Below are positions 9,045 to 17,414 of a stretch of DNA of 64,000 bases, in pieces. A program made the translations under genes and the position numbers. The stretch spans positions 372,001 through 436,000 of the forward strand of contig NZ_UAVP01000007.1 in NCBI RefSeq assembly GCF_900446695.1, in the 5' to 3' direction. Numbering within the stretch: the stretch's first letter is position 1; each line of letters starts with the position of its first letter. A model generated the notes under the pieces. The model searched no databases. It saw only the letters and a list, made by a program, of their open reading frames with translations, and was not told the origin of the DNA. The stretch comes from Capnocytophaga sputigena. Its GTDB lineage: Bacteria > Bacteroidota > Bacteroidia > Flavobacteriales > Flavobacteriaceae.

Positions 9045-9791
9045 ATGAAATTATTAGAAGGAAAAACAGCTATTATCACTGGTGCTAGTCGTGGTATCGG
9101 TCGTGGTATAGCCGAAGTGTTTGCCGCTCACGGAGCGAATATTGCTTTTTCATATAGCTCATCGGTAGATGCTGCAAAAGCTCTAGAAAAAGAATTAGCT
9201 GCACAAGGTGTAAAAGTGAAAGGCTATCAAAGTGATGCCTCCAACTTTGCACAATCACAAGAATTTGTCGATGCCGTTGTTGCTGAGTTTGGCACCGTTG
9301 ATATCCTTGTAAACAACGCTGGTATCACCAAAGACAACTTGCTAATGCGCATCAGCGAAGAGGATTTCGATAAAGTAATTGAAGTAAACCTCAAATCAGT
9401 GTTTAATATGACCAAAGCAGTACAACGTGTGATGCTCAAACAGCGCAAAGGCTCTATTATCAATATGAGTAGCGTGGTAGGGGTAAAAGGTAATGCTGGT
9501 CAGTCTAACTATGCAGCCTCTAAAGCGGGAATTATCGGTTTTACTAAATCTATAGCTTTAGAATTGGGGTCTCGTAACATCCGTTGCAATGCTATTGCAC
9601 CAGGATTTATAGAAACTGAAATGACAGCTGTGCTTGATGAAAAAGTAGTACAAGGATGGCGTGATGCTATTCCTCTTAAACGTGGCGGACAGCCAGAAGA
9701 TGTAGCCAATGCTTGCGTGTTTTTAGCCTCCGATATGTCGGCTTATATCACTGGGCAAGTGCTCAATGTAGATGGCGGAATGCTCACATAA
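9045..9791 (+). CDS. fabG: 3-oxoacyl-[acyl-carrier-protein] reductase
   Basis: This short-chain dehydrogenase should reduce 3-oxoacyl-ACP with NADPH in fatty acid elongation. The cofactor loop is TGASRGIGRG (12-21), followed by NNAG (90-93), with catalytic Asn115, Ser143, Tyr156 and Lys160 (YAASK). The 248-aa length and the C-terminal GQVLNVDGGM agree with FabG. The spacer before it is made of TTAACAATT-like repeats. FabD lies 2.5 kb downstream on the same strand. Confidence 0.92.
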   Translation: MKLLEGKTAIITGASRGIGRGIAEVFAAHGANIAFSYSSSVDAAKALEKELAAQGVKVKGYQSDASNFAQSQEFVDAVVAEFGTVDILVNNAGITKDNLLMRISEEDFDKVIEVNLKSVFNMTKAVQRVMLKQRKGSIINMSSVVGVKGNAGQSNYAASKAGIIGFTKSIALELGSRNIRCNAIAPGFIETEMTAVLDEKVVQGWRDAIPLKRGGQPEDVANACVFLASDMSAYITGQVLNVDGGMLT

Positions 9792-9823
9792 TTTTGTTAT
9801 ATCAGAAAAACTTTTTACTTTTG
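9792..9823 (+). promoter_or_regulatory. Promoter of bamD
   Basis: TTTTG (9792-9796), 19 nt and TACTTTTG (9816-9823) give a near-perfect Bacteroidetes promoter. Transcription should begin at about 9828-9831, at or just before the ATG codons (9828 and 9834), so the mRNA has almost no leader. Confidence 0.7.
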
Positions 9824-9827
9824 CCGA

Positions 9828-10634
9828 ATGTTAATGAAAAAATATATCATCATCGGTCTGCTCGGTGTGCTTTTTGCCTCCTGTGGTGAGTACCAAAAAG
9901 CTCTGAAATCTACAGATGGGAGCGTAAAATACATAGAAGCTGAAAAGCTCTATAAGGCTAAAAAATACAAAAAAGCGAATCGCCTTTTTGAACAAATAGC
10001 CTCAGAATATGCAGGAAAACCTCAAGGGGAACGCATCTACTATATGTATGGTGACGCTTGTTATCAACTCAAGCAGTACAGTTTAGCTTCCTATCAGTTC
10101 GAACGTTTGCAGAAATTGTATCCTCGTAGTGAAAAAGCTACCGAAGCCTCCTTTTTAGAAGCAAAATCGCTTTACTTAGAAACACCTAAATATAGTGTAG
10201 ATCAAACCTATACTTATCAGGCTCTCGAAAAATTGCAGTACTTTTTGGATAGATACCCTAATAGTGAGTATACCAAAGAGGCTAACGAACTTACCTTAGA
10301 TTTGGTAACACGTTTAGAGAAAAAAGATTTTGAAATTGCCAAACAGTATGATAAAATACGCGACTATCAGGCTGCAATGAAATCGTTAGATAATTTCTTG
10401 ACCAATAACCCTGGAAGTCCTTTCAGAGAAGAAGCCCTATACACCCGTTTGCACTCAGCCTATGAGTGGGCGATCAATAGTGTCGAAAGCAAAAAAGAAG
10501 AACGCCTCAATACAGCTAAAGAAGCCTACGACAACTTGTTGCGCGCTTATCCTGAAAGCAAATTCAAAAAGGAAGCTGAGAATATGCTTGCTAAAATTAA
10601 TACATCACTAAAAAGTTTTACATCACAAAAATAA
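9828..10634 (+). CDS. bamD: Outer membrane assembly lipoprotein BamD
   Basis: The 268-aa product has a lipoprotein signal (IIIGLLGVLFASCGEY) and TPR-like helical repeats typical of BamD/YfiO: AEKLYKAKKYKKANRLFEQI, YYMYGDACYQLKQYSLASYQFERL, and YPNSEYTKEANELTLDL. BamD should act with BamA in inserting beta-barrel proteins into the outer membrane. Either ATG, 9828 or 9834, could be used; given the predicted transcript start, 9834 (MKKYIII) is at least as likely. The order bamD-rpoZ-coaBC is common in Flavobacteriia. Confidence 0.9.
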   Translation: MLMKKYIIIGLLGVLFASCGEYQKALKSTDGSVKYIEAEKLYKAKKYKKANRLFEQIASEYAGKPQGERIYYMYGDACYQLKQYSLASYQFERLQKLYPRSEKATEASFLEAKSLYLETPKYSVDQTYTYQALEKLQYFLDRYPNSEYTKEANELTLDLVTRLEKKDFEIAKQYDKIRDYQAAMKSLDNFLTNNPGSPFREEALYTRLHSAYEWAINSVESKKEERLNTAKEAYDNLLRAYPESKFKKEAENMLAKINTSLKSFTSQK

Positions 10635-10641
10635 TTACATT

Positions 10642-10956
10642 ATGGATTTTAAAAAAATAGATGCTCCTACCTCTACGGTTACTTACAACAAATCGGCTAT
10701 AGAAGCACCTACTGGTAATATTTACGAGGCGATCTCTATTATTGCCAAACGTGCTAACCAAATAAACGCCGAAATTAAAAAAGAATTGGTAGAAAAGTTA
10801 GAGGCTTTTGCTACTAATAACGACAGTTTAGAGGAAATCTTTGAGAACAAAGAGCAAATAGAAGTATCTCGTTTCTACGAGCGTTTGCCTAAACCTCAAG
10901 CCATTGCTGTAAAAGAATGGTTAGATGGTAAGGTATACTACCGTGAAACCGAATAA
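10642..10956 (+). CDS. rpoZ: RNA polymerase omega-like subunit
   Basis: This 104-aa protein has the omega/Rpb6-like core: TGNIYEAISIIAKRANQINAEIKKEL (about 25-50), where the first helices of omega are expected. It should help assemble RNA polymerase by holding the beta-prime subunit. The acidic segment EEIFENKEQIEVSRFYERLPKP is typical of Bacteroidetes versions. It begins 7 nt after bamD, so both share the bamD promoter, and a terminator follows. Confidence 0.85.
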   Translation: MDFKKIDAPTSTVTYNKSAIEAPTGNIYEAISIIAKRANQINAEIKKELVEKLEAFATNNDSLEEIFENKEQIEVSRFYERLPKPQAIAVKEWLDGKVYYRETE

Positions 10957-10982
10957 AAATGGGTATTTATAAATTGTTTGTT

Positions 10983-11026
10983 AGGCTTTAAGTAGTAAGC
11001 TATCGCTTGCCGTTTAAAGCCTTTTT
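10983..11026 (+). terminator. Terminator after rpoZ
   Basis: AGGCTTTAA (10983-10991) pairs with TTAAAGCCT (11014-11022), and TTTT follows. The loop holds a second small stem, AGC-tatc-GCT. It separates bamD-rpoZ from coaBC. Confidence 0.65.
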
Positions 11027-11040
11027 CAATCTGTTTAATT

Positions 11041-12225
11041 ATGAATATAGTACTTGGTATTACAGCAGGAATTGCCGCCTACAAAACGCCTCAATTGGTA
11101 CGTTTGCTCACTAAAAAAGGACATAATGTAAAGGTTATCCTTACCGAAAATGCGAAAGAGTTCGTAACACCTCTTACTCTCAGTACAGTGTCTAAAAATC
11201 AGGTGCTTACGAGTTTTTCATCTCCTGAGGGCGATTGGCATAGTCACGTGGAGTTAGCACTCTGGGCAGATAGAATGCTCATCGCTCCTGCTACTGCCAA
11301 TACCATTGCTAAAATGGCTCACGGGGTATGTGATAATCTGCTGTTAGCTACTTATTTTTCCGCTAAAGCACCCGTATTCATAGCTCCCGCAATGGATTTG
11401 GATATGTATGCCCACCCCACGGTTACCGAGAATTTAGCAAAATTAGCATCCTATGGCAATCATATTATTCCCGCAACTTATGGTGAACTCGCTAGCGGAC
11501 TTGTAGGACAGGGACGTATGGCTGAACCTGAAGATATAATACTGTTTTTAGAGAATACGCTCTCCGAAAATCTTCCTCTTAAAGGTAAAAAAATACTTAT
11601 CACCGCTGGTCCTACTTACGAGGCTATCGACCCCGTGCGATTTATAGGAAACTTCTCCTCTGGCAAAATGGGGATTGCTCTTGCTAATGAAGCCGTACGA
11701 CAAGGCGCTGAAGTACATTTAGTGTTAGGACCTTCTTCCGAAAAAAATATTCACTCACAAATACACTTACATCGTGTGGTAAGTGCTCAGCAAATGTATG
11801 AAGCTGCTGTAACCGAATTTTCTACTTGTGATATCGCTATCCTCGCCGCAGCCGTCGCCGACTATACGCCTGAATTTGTAGCTCCCGAAAAAATTAAAAA
11901 GAAAGGCGGTAACCTCAGTTTAACTTTAGTTCCTACCGTCGATATATTAGCTTCTTTGGGTAAAATCAAAACTACTCAAACGCTTATAGGCTTTGCTTTA
12001 GAAACTGAAAATGAGGTGGCTAATGCCCAAACCAAATTGGAGAAAAAAAACTTAAATGGCATTGTACTCAACTCATTGCGCGATGCAGGGGCAGGTTTTG
12101 GTACCGATACTAATAAAGTTACTTTTATTACTAAAGAAACACAAATCAGTTTTCCTTTAAAAACTAAAGAAGAAGTTGCTAAAGATATTTTGGCGCAAAT
12201 ATTTGGCATTCTTATAGAAAAGTAA
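11041..12225 (+). CDS. coaBC: Bifunctional phosphopantothenoylcysteine decarboxylase / phosphopantothenate-cysteine ligase
   Basis: At 394 aa this is the usual fused CoaBC. The N-terminal flavin-dependent decarboxylase (1-180) shows GITAGIAAYK, catalytic His69 (SHVELALWA), PATANTIAKMAHG and PAMDLDMY. The C-terminal ligase (about 183-394) shows ITAGPTYEAIDPVRFIGNFSSGKMG and AAVADYTP. It converts 4'-phosphopantothenate plus cysteine to 4'-phosphopantetheine in two steps, the substrate for CoaD (61.0 kb). Its last codons overlap the fabD promoter. Confidence 0.94.
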   Translation: MNIVLGITAGIAAYKTPQLVRLLTKKGHNVKVILTENAKEFVTPLTLSTVSKNQVLTSFSSPEGDWHSHVELALWADRMLIAPATANTIAKMAHGVCDNLLLATYFSAKAPVFIAPAMDLDMYAHPTVTENLAKLASYGNHIIPATYGELASGLVGQGRMAEPEDIILFLENTLSENLPLKGKKILITAGPTYEAIDPVRFIGNFSSGKMGIALANEAVRQGAEVHLVLGPSSEKNIHSQIHLHRVVSAQQMYEAAVTEFSTCDIAILAAAVADYTPEFVAPEKIKKKGGNLSLTLVPTVDILASLGKIKTTQTLIGFALETENEVANAQTKLEKKNLNGIVLNSLRDAGAGFGTDTNKVTFITKETQISFPLKTKEEVAKDILAQIFGILIEK

Positions 12226-12233
12226 TATCTTTG
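12202..12233 (+). promoter_or_regulatory. Promoter of fabD inside the coaBC 3' end
   Basis: TTTG (12202-12205), 20 nt and TATCTTTG (12226-12233). The -7 element begins directly after the coaBC stop codon TAA (12223-12225). The transcript would start about 22 nt before the fabD ATG. Confidence 0.6.
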
Positions 12234-12261
12234 TACTTTCAATCTTATAAAAATAAAATAA

Positions 12262-13143
12262 ATGAAAGCATACATCTTCCCTGGTCAAGGAGCCCAATTT
12301 GTAGGTATGGGGCTTGACTTATATGAAAAATCTGCCGAAGCTAAAGCGCTTTTTGAAGCGGCTAATGGCATTCTTGGATTCTCTATTACCGATATAATGT
12401 TCAGTGGTACTGATGAAGACCTCAAACAAACTAAAGTTACCCAGCCTGCTATATTCTTGCACTCAGTAATCCTTAGCAAGGTGCTCGGTAAAAATTTTGC
12501 TCCTCAAATGGTTGCAGGACATTCATTAGGTGAATTTTCTGCTTTAGTAGCCAATGGGGCTCTCTCATTTGAAGATGGTTTGCAATTAGTAGCCAAGCGT
12601 GCTGCTGCTATGCAAAAGGCTTGCGAATTACAACCTGGTACAATGGCTGCCGTATTGGGTTTAGAGGATGCTAAAGTGGAAGAACTTTGTGCTACAGTCG
12701 ATGGGATTGTAACTCCTGCCAACTATAATTGCCCAGGTCAGTTGGTGATTTCAGGCGAACTCAAAGCTGTAGAGGCGGCTTGCGAAAAGATGAAAGAAGC
12801 AGGCGCTAAACGCGCTCTTGTTCTTCCCGTAGGTGGTGCATTCCACTCAGTACTGATGAAACCTGCTGAAGAAGAATTAGCTGCAGCAATTGAGCAAACA
12901 ACATTCCACAAGCCGTTATGCCCTGTTTATCAAAATGTAACCACTACAGCCGTAAGCGATGAAAATGCTATCAAAACCAACCTTATCAAGCAACTTACCG
13001 CTCCTGTGAAATGGACACAAAGCGTACAACAAATGATTGCTGATGGCGCTACCGAATTTATTGAAGTAGGACCTGGTAAAGTACTACAAGGTTTGGTGAA
13101 AAAGATAAATAAAGAGGCTGTGGTAGCCTCGGCTGAACTATGA
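12262..13143 (+). CDS. fabD: Malonyl CoA-acyl carrier protein transacylase
   Basis: It moves malonyl groups from CoA to ACP, feeding fatty acid synthesis. The nucleophile elbow GHSLGE (Ser88), FPGQGAQ at the start, and catalytic His195 in GGAFHS are all present; 293 aa is the family norm. Its stop overlaps the start of the following ATPase gene as ATGA (13140-13143), so translation is coupled. Confidence 0.94.
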   Translation: MKAYIFPGQGAQFVGMGLDLYEKSAEAKALFEAANGILGFSITDIMFSGTDEDLKQTKVTQPAIFLHSVILSKVLGKNFAPQMVAGHSLGEFSALVANGALSFEDGLQLVAKRAAAMQKACELQPGTMAAVLGLEDAKVEELCATVDGIVTPANYNCPGQLVISGELKAVEAACEKMKEAGAKRALVLPVGGAFHSVLMKPAEEELAAAIEQTTFHKPLCPVYQNVTTTAVSDENAIKTNLIKQLTAPVKWTQSVQQMIADGATEFIEVGPGKVLQGLVKKINKEAVVASAEL

Positions 13144-13907
13144 TACAAGTAGAAAATTTACATAAATCTTTCAATGGAACTGAAGTGCTGAAAGGCATTT
13201 CCACCGTATTTGAAAAAGGCAAAACAAATCTTATTATTGGGCAAAGTGGTTCAGGAAAAACAGTATTCCTCAAATCACTCTTAGGACTCTTCACCCCCGA
13301 TTCAGGTGATATCATCTACGATGGGGTAAAATACGCCGATATGAAACGCAAAGAACAAGTAGCCCTCCGCCAAAAAATGGGAATGGTATTTCAAGGTAGT
13401 GCCTTATTCGACTCGATGACGGTGCTCGAAAATGTGATGTTTCCTTTGAAGATGTTTTCCCAAAAATCAGCTGATGAAATCCGTGAACGCGCTGATATAG
13501 TGCTCAGCAGGGTGAATTTGGTAAATGCCGAAAACAAATTGCCTTCCGAAATTTCTGGAGGTATGCAAAAACGGGTGGCTATTGCTCGTGCAATTGTAAA
13601 TAATCCTAACTACTTGTTCTGCGACGAACCTAACTCAGGTCTCGATCCAAAAACTTCTATCGTAATAGATAACCTTATTCAGGAAATTACCCAAGAGTTC
13701 AATATCACTACTGTAATCAATACTCACGATATGAACTCCGTAATGGAAATAGGGGCTAAGATTGTTTTCTTGAAAAATGGATACAAAGAGTGGGAAGGTT
13801 CTAAAGATACTATTTTCCGTACAGACAATGAAGCCGTTACCGATTTCGTGTATTCATCGGAACTCTTCAAAAAAGTGCGAAAGGCGTATTTGGAAGAACA
13901 CGTCTAA
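13140..13907 (+). CDS. MlaF-like ABC transporter ATP-binding protein
   Basis: The 255-aa ATPase has Walker A GQSGSGKT (34-41), signature SGGMQKR (139-145), Walker B LFCDEP (159-164) and SGLDPKTS, the last being characteristic of MlaF/MkL ATPases that drive phospholipid or sterol traffic across the envelope. An MlaE-type permease and an MCE protein would be expected as partners, but none is adjacent here; the permease must be encoded elsewhere. Coupling to fabD through a 4-nt overlap ties a lipid transporter part to fatty acid synthesis. Confidence 0.85.
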   Translation: MIQVENLHKSFNGTEVLKGISTVFEKGKTNLIIGQSGSGKTVFLKSLLGLFTPDSGDIIYDGVKYADMKRKEQVALRQKMGMVFQGSALFDSMTVLENVMFPLKMFSQKSADEIRERADIVLSRVNLVNAENKLPSEISGGMQKRVAIARAIVNNPNYLFCDEPNSGLDPKTSIVIDNLIQEITQEFNITTVINTHDMNSVMEIGAKIVFLKNGYKEWEGSKDTIFRTDNEAVTDFVYSSELFKKVRKAYLEEHV

Positions 13908-13944
13908 ATTACAACTCTTTTGTCCGTATTTAGCAAATAATTAC

Positions 13945-13952
13945 TATCTTTG
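13945..13952 (+). promoter_or_regulatory. -7 element upstream of the ferritin gene
   Basis: TATCTTTG lies 35 nt before the ferritin ATG. A possible TTTTG partner (13918-13922) is 22 nt away, slightly long. No iron-box-like palindrome is obvious. Confidence 0.5.
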
Positions 13953-13987
13953 CACCCACTAAAAAAACTTAAAAACAATTTATTAAA

Positions 13988-14518
13988 ATGACAAAACACA
14001 AGTACACCAGATCGCAAACTAGTTTGCACCCTGAAATCATTGACCTATTGAACGACCAAGTAAGTAAAGAAGCTGAAGCAAGCTCTCTCTATTTAGCTAT
14101 GGCTTCTTGGGCTGAATATAATGGCTACTCTCGCAGTGCCGAGTTCTTTTATGACCACGCTGTAGAAGAAAGAGATCACATGATGAAAATCTTCCGCTTC
14201 CTCAACGAAAATGGCGCACGTGCTTTTGCTCCTAAAGTAGGTGAGGTACAACAAGAATTTGATTCACTTAAAGAAGTTTACGAAAAAACTTTGGAACACG
14301 AAATCAAAGTTACTCAATCTATCTTCGCGATCTTCAAAAAAGCACGCCAAGTAGATGATTACGCTTCCGAAAACTTCTTGCAATGGTTCGTTCAAGAACA
14401 GTTAGAAGAAGAACGTTTGGTACACTCTATCCTCGACCTCTTCGAATTCTACAACGAGAACGATTCGCCTATAGCTCTCAAACTTATCGACGAACGTATT
14501 CCTTTAGACGAAAAATAA
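13988..14518 (+). CDS. ftnA: Non-haem ferritin
   Basis: The 176-aa four-helix protein has the ferroxidase ligands in their usual places: the Glu in VSKEAEASSLYLAMASWAE, the EERDHMMK pair, EHEIKVTQ and QWFVQEQLEEE. It should oxidise and store iron in a 24-subunit cage in the cytoplasm. It has its own promoter and overlaps the downstream epimerase by one base (TAATG), so that gene is probably read through from here. Confidence 0.92.
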   Translation: MTKHKYTRSQTSLHPEIIDLLNDQVSKEAEASSLYLAMASWAEYNGYSRSAEFFYDHAVEERDHMMKIFRFLNENGARAFAPKVGEVQQEFDSLKEVYEKTLEHEIKVTQSIFAIFKKARQVDDYASENFLQWFVQEQLEEERLVHSILDLFEFYNENDSPIALKLIDERIPLDEK

Positions 14519-15516
14519 TGATTTTAGTAACTGGCGGAACAGGGCTGATTGGCAGCCGCTTGCTTTTTTACCTTACTCAAAACAAGGCGCATAAAGTAAG
14601 GGCTATCTATCGCAGTGCCCATTCGTTAGAGAAAGTCGAACAACTTTTTATACAACAATCCCCCAATGGAGCGGAACAATTCCGCTCTATTGAGTGGGTA
14701 CAAACCGATATAAGTAACATTCCAGCGCTTGAACAAGCATTTGCGAATGTTACTTTTGTTTTTCATTGTGCAGGCTTTATCTCTTTCCAACCTAAAGATT
14801 TTGCTCAACTCCTCAAAGTGAATGTAGAGGGAACGGCTAATATTGTAAACTTGTGTATTGATTTTAAGGTAAAAAAACTCTGTTATGTAAGTTCTGTAGC
14901 TACCCTTTCTGCCTTGCCTCACACACCTATTGACGAGGAAAACGATTGGAATAATGAGGAAAATAATACCGATTATGCTATCAGTAAGAATGGCGGTGAG
15001 ATGGAAGTATGGCGTGGCTCTCAAGAAGGATTGCCAGTAGTTATTGTAAATCCTTCAGTGGTGTTAGGTGCTGATTTCTACGAGCAAGGATCTGGTTTAT
15101 TGTTCAAAAAAGTAGCTAACGGACTAAAATATTACCCCACAGGAGGTACAGGCTTTGTGGCGGTAGATGATGTGGTACGTGCAATGATTGCCTTACAATT
15201 CTCCGAAGTTACGGGAGAACGCTTTGTGCTGAATACGGCTAACCTTACTTATCAATCAGTTTTTGAAAAGATAGCCAAAGGATTAGGAGTGAAAGCTCCT
15301 ACTAAAAAGATTTCACATAAAGTATTGCGTCGTTTGGCGCGTTTAGACGGCTTTTTAAGTTTCTTGGGTATTAAAAAGCGAACCCTCACTCTACAAACAG
15401 CCGATGCTCTCGGATTGGTAACCACTTATAATGGTGATAAAATTAAAAAGTTTGTTGATTTTCAATACAGTGACATTGATGAAGTAATCCAAGGAATTTG
15501 TCATAAAATAACGTGA
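14518..15516 (+). CDS. NAD-dependent epimerase/dehydratase family protein
   Basis: The extended SDR fold begins directly with ILVTGGTGLIGSRL (2-15). FVFHCAGFISF and the active-site pair Tyr153-x3-Lys157 (YAISK) follow. The 332-aa length fits dihydroflavonol-4-reductase-like SDRs; the substrate is unknown. The start at 14518 overlaps the ferritin stop as TAATG; the frame is also open further upstream inside ferritin, but those residues have no SDR likeness. The last codons, including the TGA stop at 15514-15516, lie inside the terminal repeat of a MITE-like element (15509-15717), so the native C-terminus may have been altered by the insertion. Confidence 0.85.
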   Translation: MILVTGGTGLIGSRLLFYLTQNKAHKVRAIYRSAHSLEKVEQLFIQQSPNGAEQFRSIEWVQTDISNIPALEQAFANVTFVFHCAGFISFQPKDFAQLLKVNVEGTANIVNLCIDFKVKKLCYVSSVATLSALPHTPIDEENDWNNEENNTDYAISKNGGEMEVWRGSQEGLPVVIVNPSVVLGADFYEQGSGLLFKKVANGLKYYPTGGTGFVAVDDVVRAMIALQFSEVTGERFVLNTANLTYQSVFEKIAKGLGVKAPTKKISHKVLRRLARLDGFLSFLGIKKRTLTLQTADALGLVTTYNGDKIKKFVDFQYSDIDEVIQGICHKIT

Positions 15517-15717
15517 GTTAGATATAACAGAATGTTGATTTACAGCACTGTATCACAATTTATTTACAAAATAATTCACCGTCAGGTGAAAATTTGTGAG
15601 ATAATATAAAGTAAAGAGTTTTGTGCACTCCAAATTTCGTGAAAATTCGTGAAATTCGTGGGAGATTAAAAATATTTTGCTGATTATTAAATAATTACTT
15701 ACGTCGAACTCACGTTA
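15509..15717. mobile_element. MITE-like element, about 209 bp
   Basis: TAACGTGAGTT (15509-15519) and AACTCACGTTA (15707-15717) are perfect 11-bp inverted repeats, and the match extends imperfectly inward to about 17 bp (ACGTGAGTTmGAyrTAA). The interior has no gene. It holds a hairpin with TTCACC-gtca-GGTGAA (15575-15590), extended by near-matching TCACAATTT / AAATTTGTGA arms, and three short TTCGTGAAA-like repeats (15639-15660). The outer TA could be either the target duplication or part of the repeat. No transposase is nearby with matching ends. It starts inside the epimerase gene and ends 32 nt before the next gene. Confidence 0.5.
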
Positions 15718-15748
15718 AAATAAAAACTACAACTTTTGGAAGCTCTCT

Positions 15749-16426
15749 ATGATAAAAAAACTTTTAAAATATTTCCTAAAAACCCTACTCTTTGTAGTAG
15801 GTTTTGTAGTACTTTATGTGCTACTGTGCTTGCTGTTGCCATTAATTCCCATTTCTGCAGAAAAAACTACAGAGCCCAAAACTATTACCATTTACCTTCT
15901 CTCTAACGGAATGCACACCGATTTGGTACTACCTACTCAAAATGAATACATTAATTGGACAACTAAAGTTTCCCCTGATGATACCAAAGGGAAAATGAGA
16001 GGTGATTGGTTGGCTTTTGGTTGGGGCGACAAAGGCTTTTACCTCAACACCCCCACTTGGGCTGATTTAAAGTTCTCTACAGCAGTAAAAGCTGCTTTTT
16101 GGATGAGTGATTCGGCTATGCACACCACCTATTTAGGAGGTACCGAAGGATATGAAAAAGTAGCACAACTAAGTCTTACAGCTGCACAATACAAGCGCTT
16201 GGTAAGCTATATCGACCAGCAGTTTGACAAAGATGCACAAGGTAAATACATTCCTATTCCCACCAATGCCGTTTATGGCACTACCGATGCTTTCTACGAA
16301 GCCAAAAGAACTTACAACTTTCTCTATACCTGCAACACTTGGGCAGACTACGGGCTTCGCGCTGCCGGACAAAAATACGCCCTCTGGACAGCTACCGATT
16401 CAGGGATATTTAGGCATTATAAATAA
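15749..16426 (+). CDS. DUF2459 / TIGR02117 family protein
   Basis: The 225-aa product has one N-terminal membrane segment (about 8-34) and an exported domain starting with ITIYLLSNGMHTDLVLPT, the hallmark of the family, followed by WLAFGWGDKGFYLNTPTW and YNFLYTCNTWADYGLRAAG. The conserved His and the Cys (TCNTW) are reminiscent of NlpC/P60-type cysteine peptidase folds, but no activity is established. An IS1595 element is inserted 5-8 nt after the stop codon. Confidence 0.8.
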   Translation: MIKKLLKYFLKTLLFVVGFVVLYVLLCLLLPLIPISAEKTTEPKTITIYLLSNGMHTDLVLPTQNEYINWTTKVSPDDTKGKMRGDWLAFGWGDKGFYLNTPTWADLKFSTAVKAAFWMSDSAMHTTYLGGTEGYEKVAQLSLTAAQYKRLVSYIDQQFDKDAQGKYIPIPTNAVYGTTDAFYEAKRTYNFLYTCNTWADYGLRAAGQKYALWTATDSGIFRHYK

Positions 16427-16430
16427 TTAA

Positions 16431-17392
16431 TAATTGAGGTGTCAAAATAATTTCATGTATTTGCGCTCTGAAAATTAATGTATTATGAAATTATTTAAGG
16501 GACAAAGCCTCTTAGAGTTTACTGAACGCTTTAAAACAGACTTAGATTGCGAAGAATACTTAGCTTCCATAAAATGGGAAAAAGGGTATTGTTGCCGTAA
16601 ATGTGGACATACAAAATACCAAGTTCGCAAAGATTTTTCACGCACTTGCAATATCTGTTCAGATACAGAAAGTCCTATAGCTGGGACTTTGTTTCACAAG
16701 CTAAAATTTGGACTTCTCAAAGCATTTTATATATGTTTTGAGATGTCAACAACTACAAAAAGTCTATCAGCATCACAAGTTGCTCGCCGTTATGATATTA
16801 GTCGACAAACAGCACATTATTTTATGCACAAGGTTCGTGAAGCTATGAAATCCAGTGAGTCACAGAAAATGGATGGCAAAGTGCAAGTCGATGAATTTAC
16901 CATAGGAGGAAAAGAAGAAGGAAAACAAGGTAGAAGTTATGACACAAAGAAAAAGAAAGTTCTTTGTGTGATACAACTTAGTAACCAAGGTAAAGTTAAA
17001 CGTTTTTATGCATTTAAAATTCCTGACTATTCTTCAAAATCATTACGAACAATATTTGATAAACACATTGATAAGACAGCTTATATAACGACTGATGAAT
17101 GGAAAGGCTATAGACCTATAAAGGACTATAATATAACTCAAATTTCTAGTAATGACGGAAAGAATTTTCCTACATTACATAAGGTAATACATCAAGTAAA
17201 ATCTTGGATACGAGGTATATATTCTTGGGTATCAGAATTTAACATAGACCGATATTTAGCTGAGTATAGTTTTAGAATCAATCGTTCACAGAGCAAAGAG
17301 ACTATCTTTAACAATCTAATAAAAAAGATTGATTGAAAGAAAACCTATTTTCCAATCTCAGTTGGTATGCCCTTAACTTGACACCTCAATTA
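16431..17392 (+). mobile_element. Intact IS1595-family insertion sequence (ISXO2-like)
   Basis: A 15-bp perfect inverted repeat, TAATTGAGGTGTCAA (16431-16445) and TTGACACCTCAATTA (17378-17392), bounds a 962-bp element with a single transposase gene. Only the 12-bp core TTGAGGTGTCAA is shared with the decayed copy at 18473-19020 and the lone end at 19619-19630. The expected 8-bp target duplication is not seen whichever end definition is used, which suggests later rearrangement between copies. Confidence 0.85.
16485..17336 (+). CDS. IS1595 family transposase
   Basis: The 283-aa product has an N-terminal zinc ribbon (CCRKCGHTKY and CNICSDTESP, about 33-65), a helix-turn-helix-like stretch (SASQVARRYDISRQTAHYFM) and the ISXO2-like DDE catalytic domain. 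First acid VDEFTIGG, second acid TTDEWKGY, and the C-terminal YLAEYSFRINR helix are all present. The frame is intact, so the element could be active. Confidence 0.88.
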   Translation: MKLFKGQSLLEFTERFKTDLDCEEYLASIKWEKGYCCRKCGHTKYQVRKDFSRTCNICSDTESPIAGTLFHKLKFGLLKAFYICFEMSTTTKSLSASQVARRYDISRQTAHYFMHKVREAMKSSESQKMDGKVQVDEFTIGGKEEGKQGRSYDTKKKKVLCVIQLSNQGKVKRFYAFKIPDYSSKSLRTIFDKHIDKTAYITTDEWKGYRPIKDYNITQISSNDGKNFPTLHKVIHQVKSWIRGIYSWVSEFNIDRYLAEYSFRINRSQSKETIFNNLIKKID

Positions 17393-17414
17393 AAGAATAT
17401 TATTCTGTAAAAAT

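Noticed and set aside
14626-15024. 132-codon frame antisense to the epimerase gene
   Set aside because: The plus-strand frame has clear SDR motifs over the same bases; this is a shadow frame.
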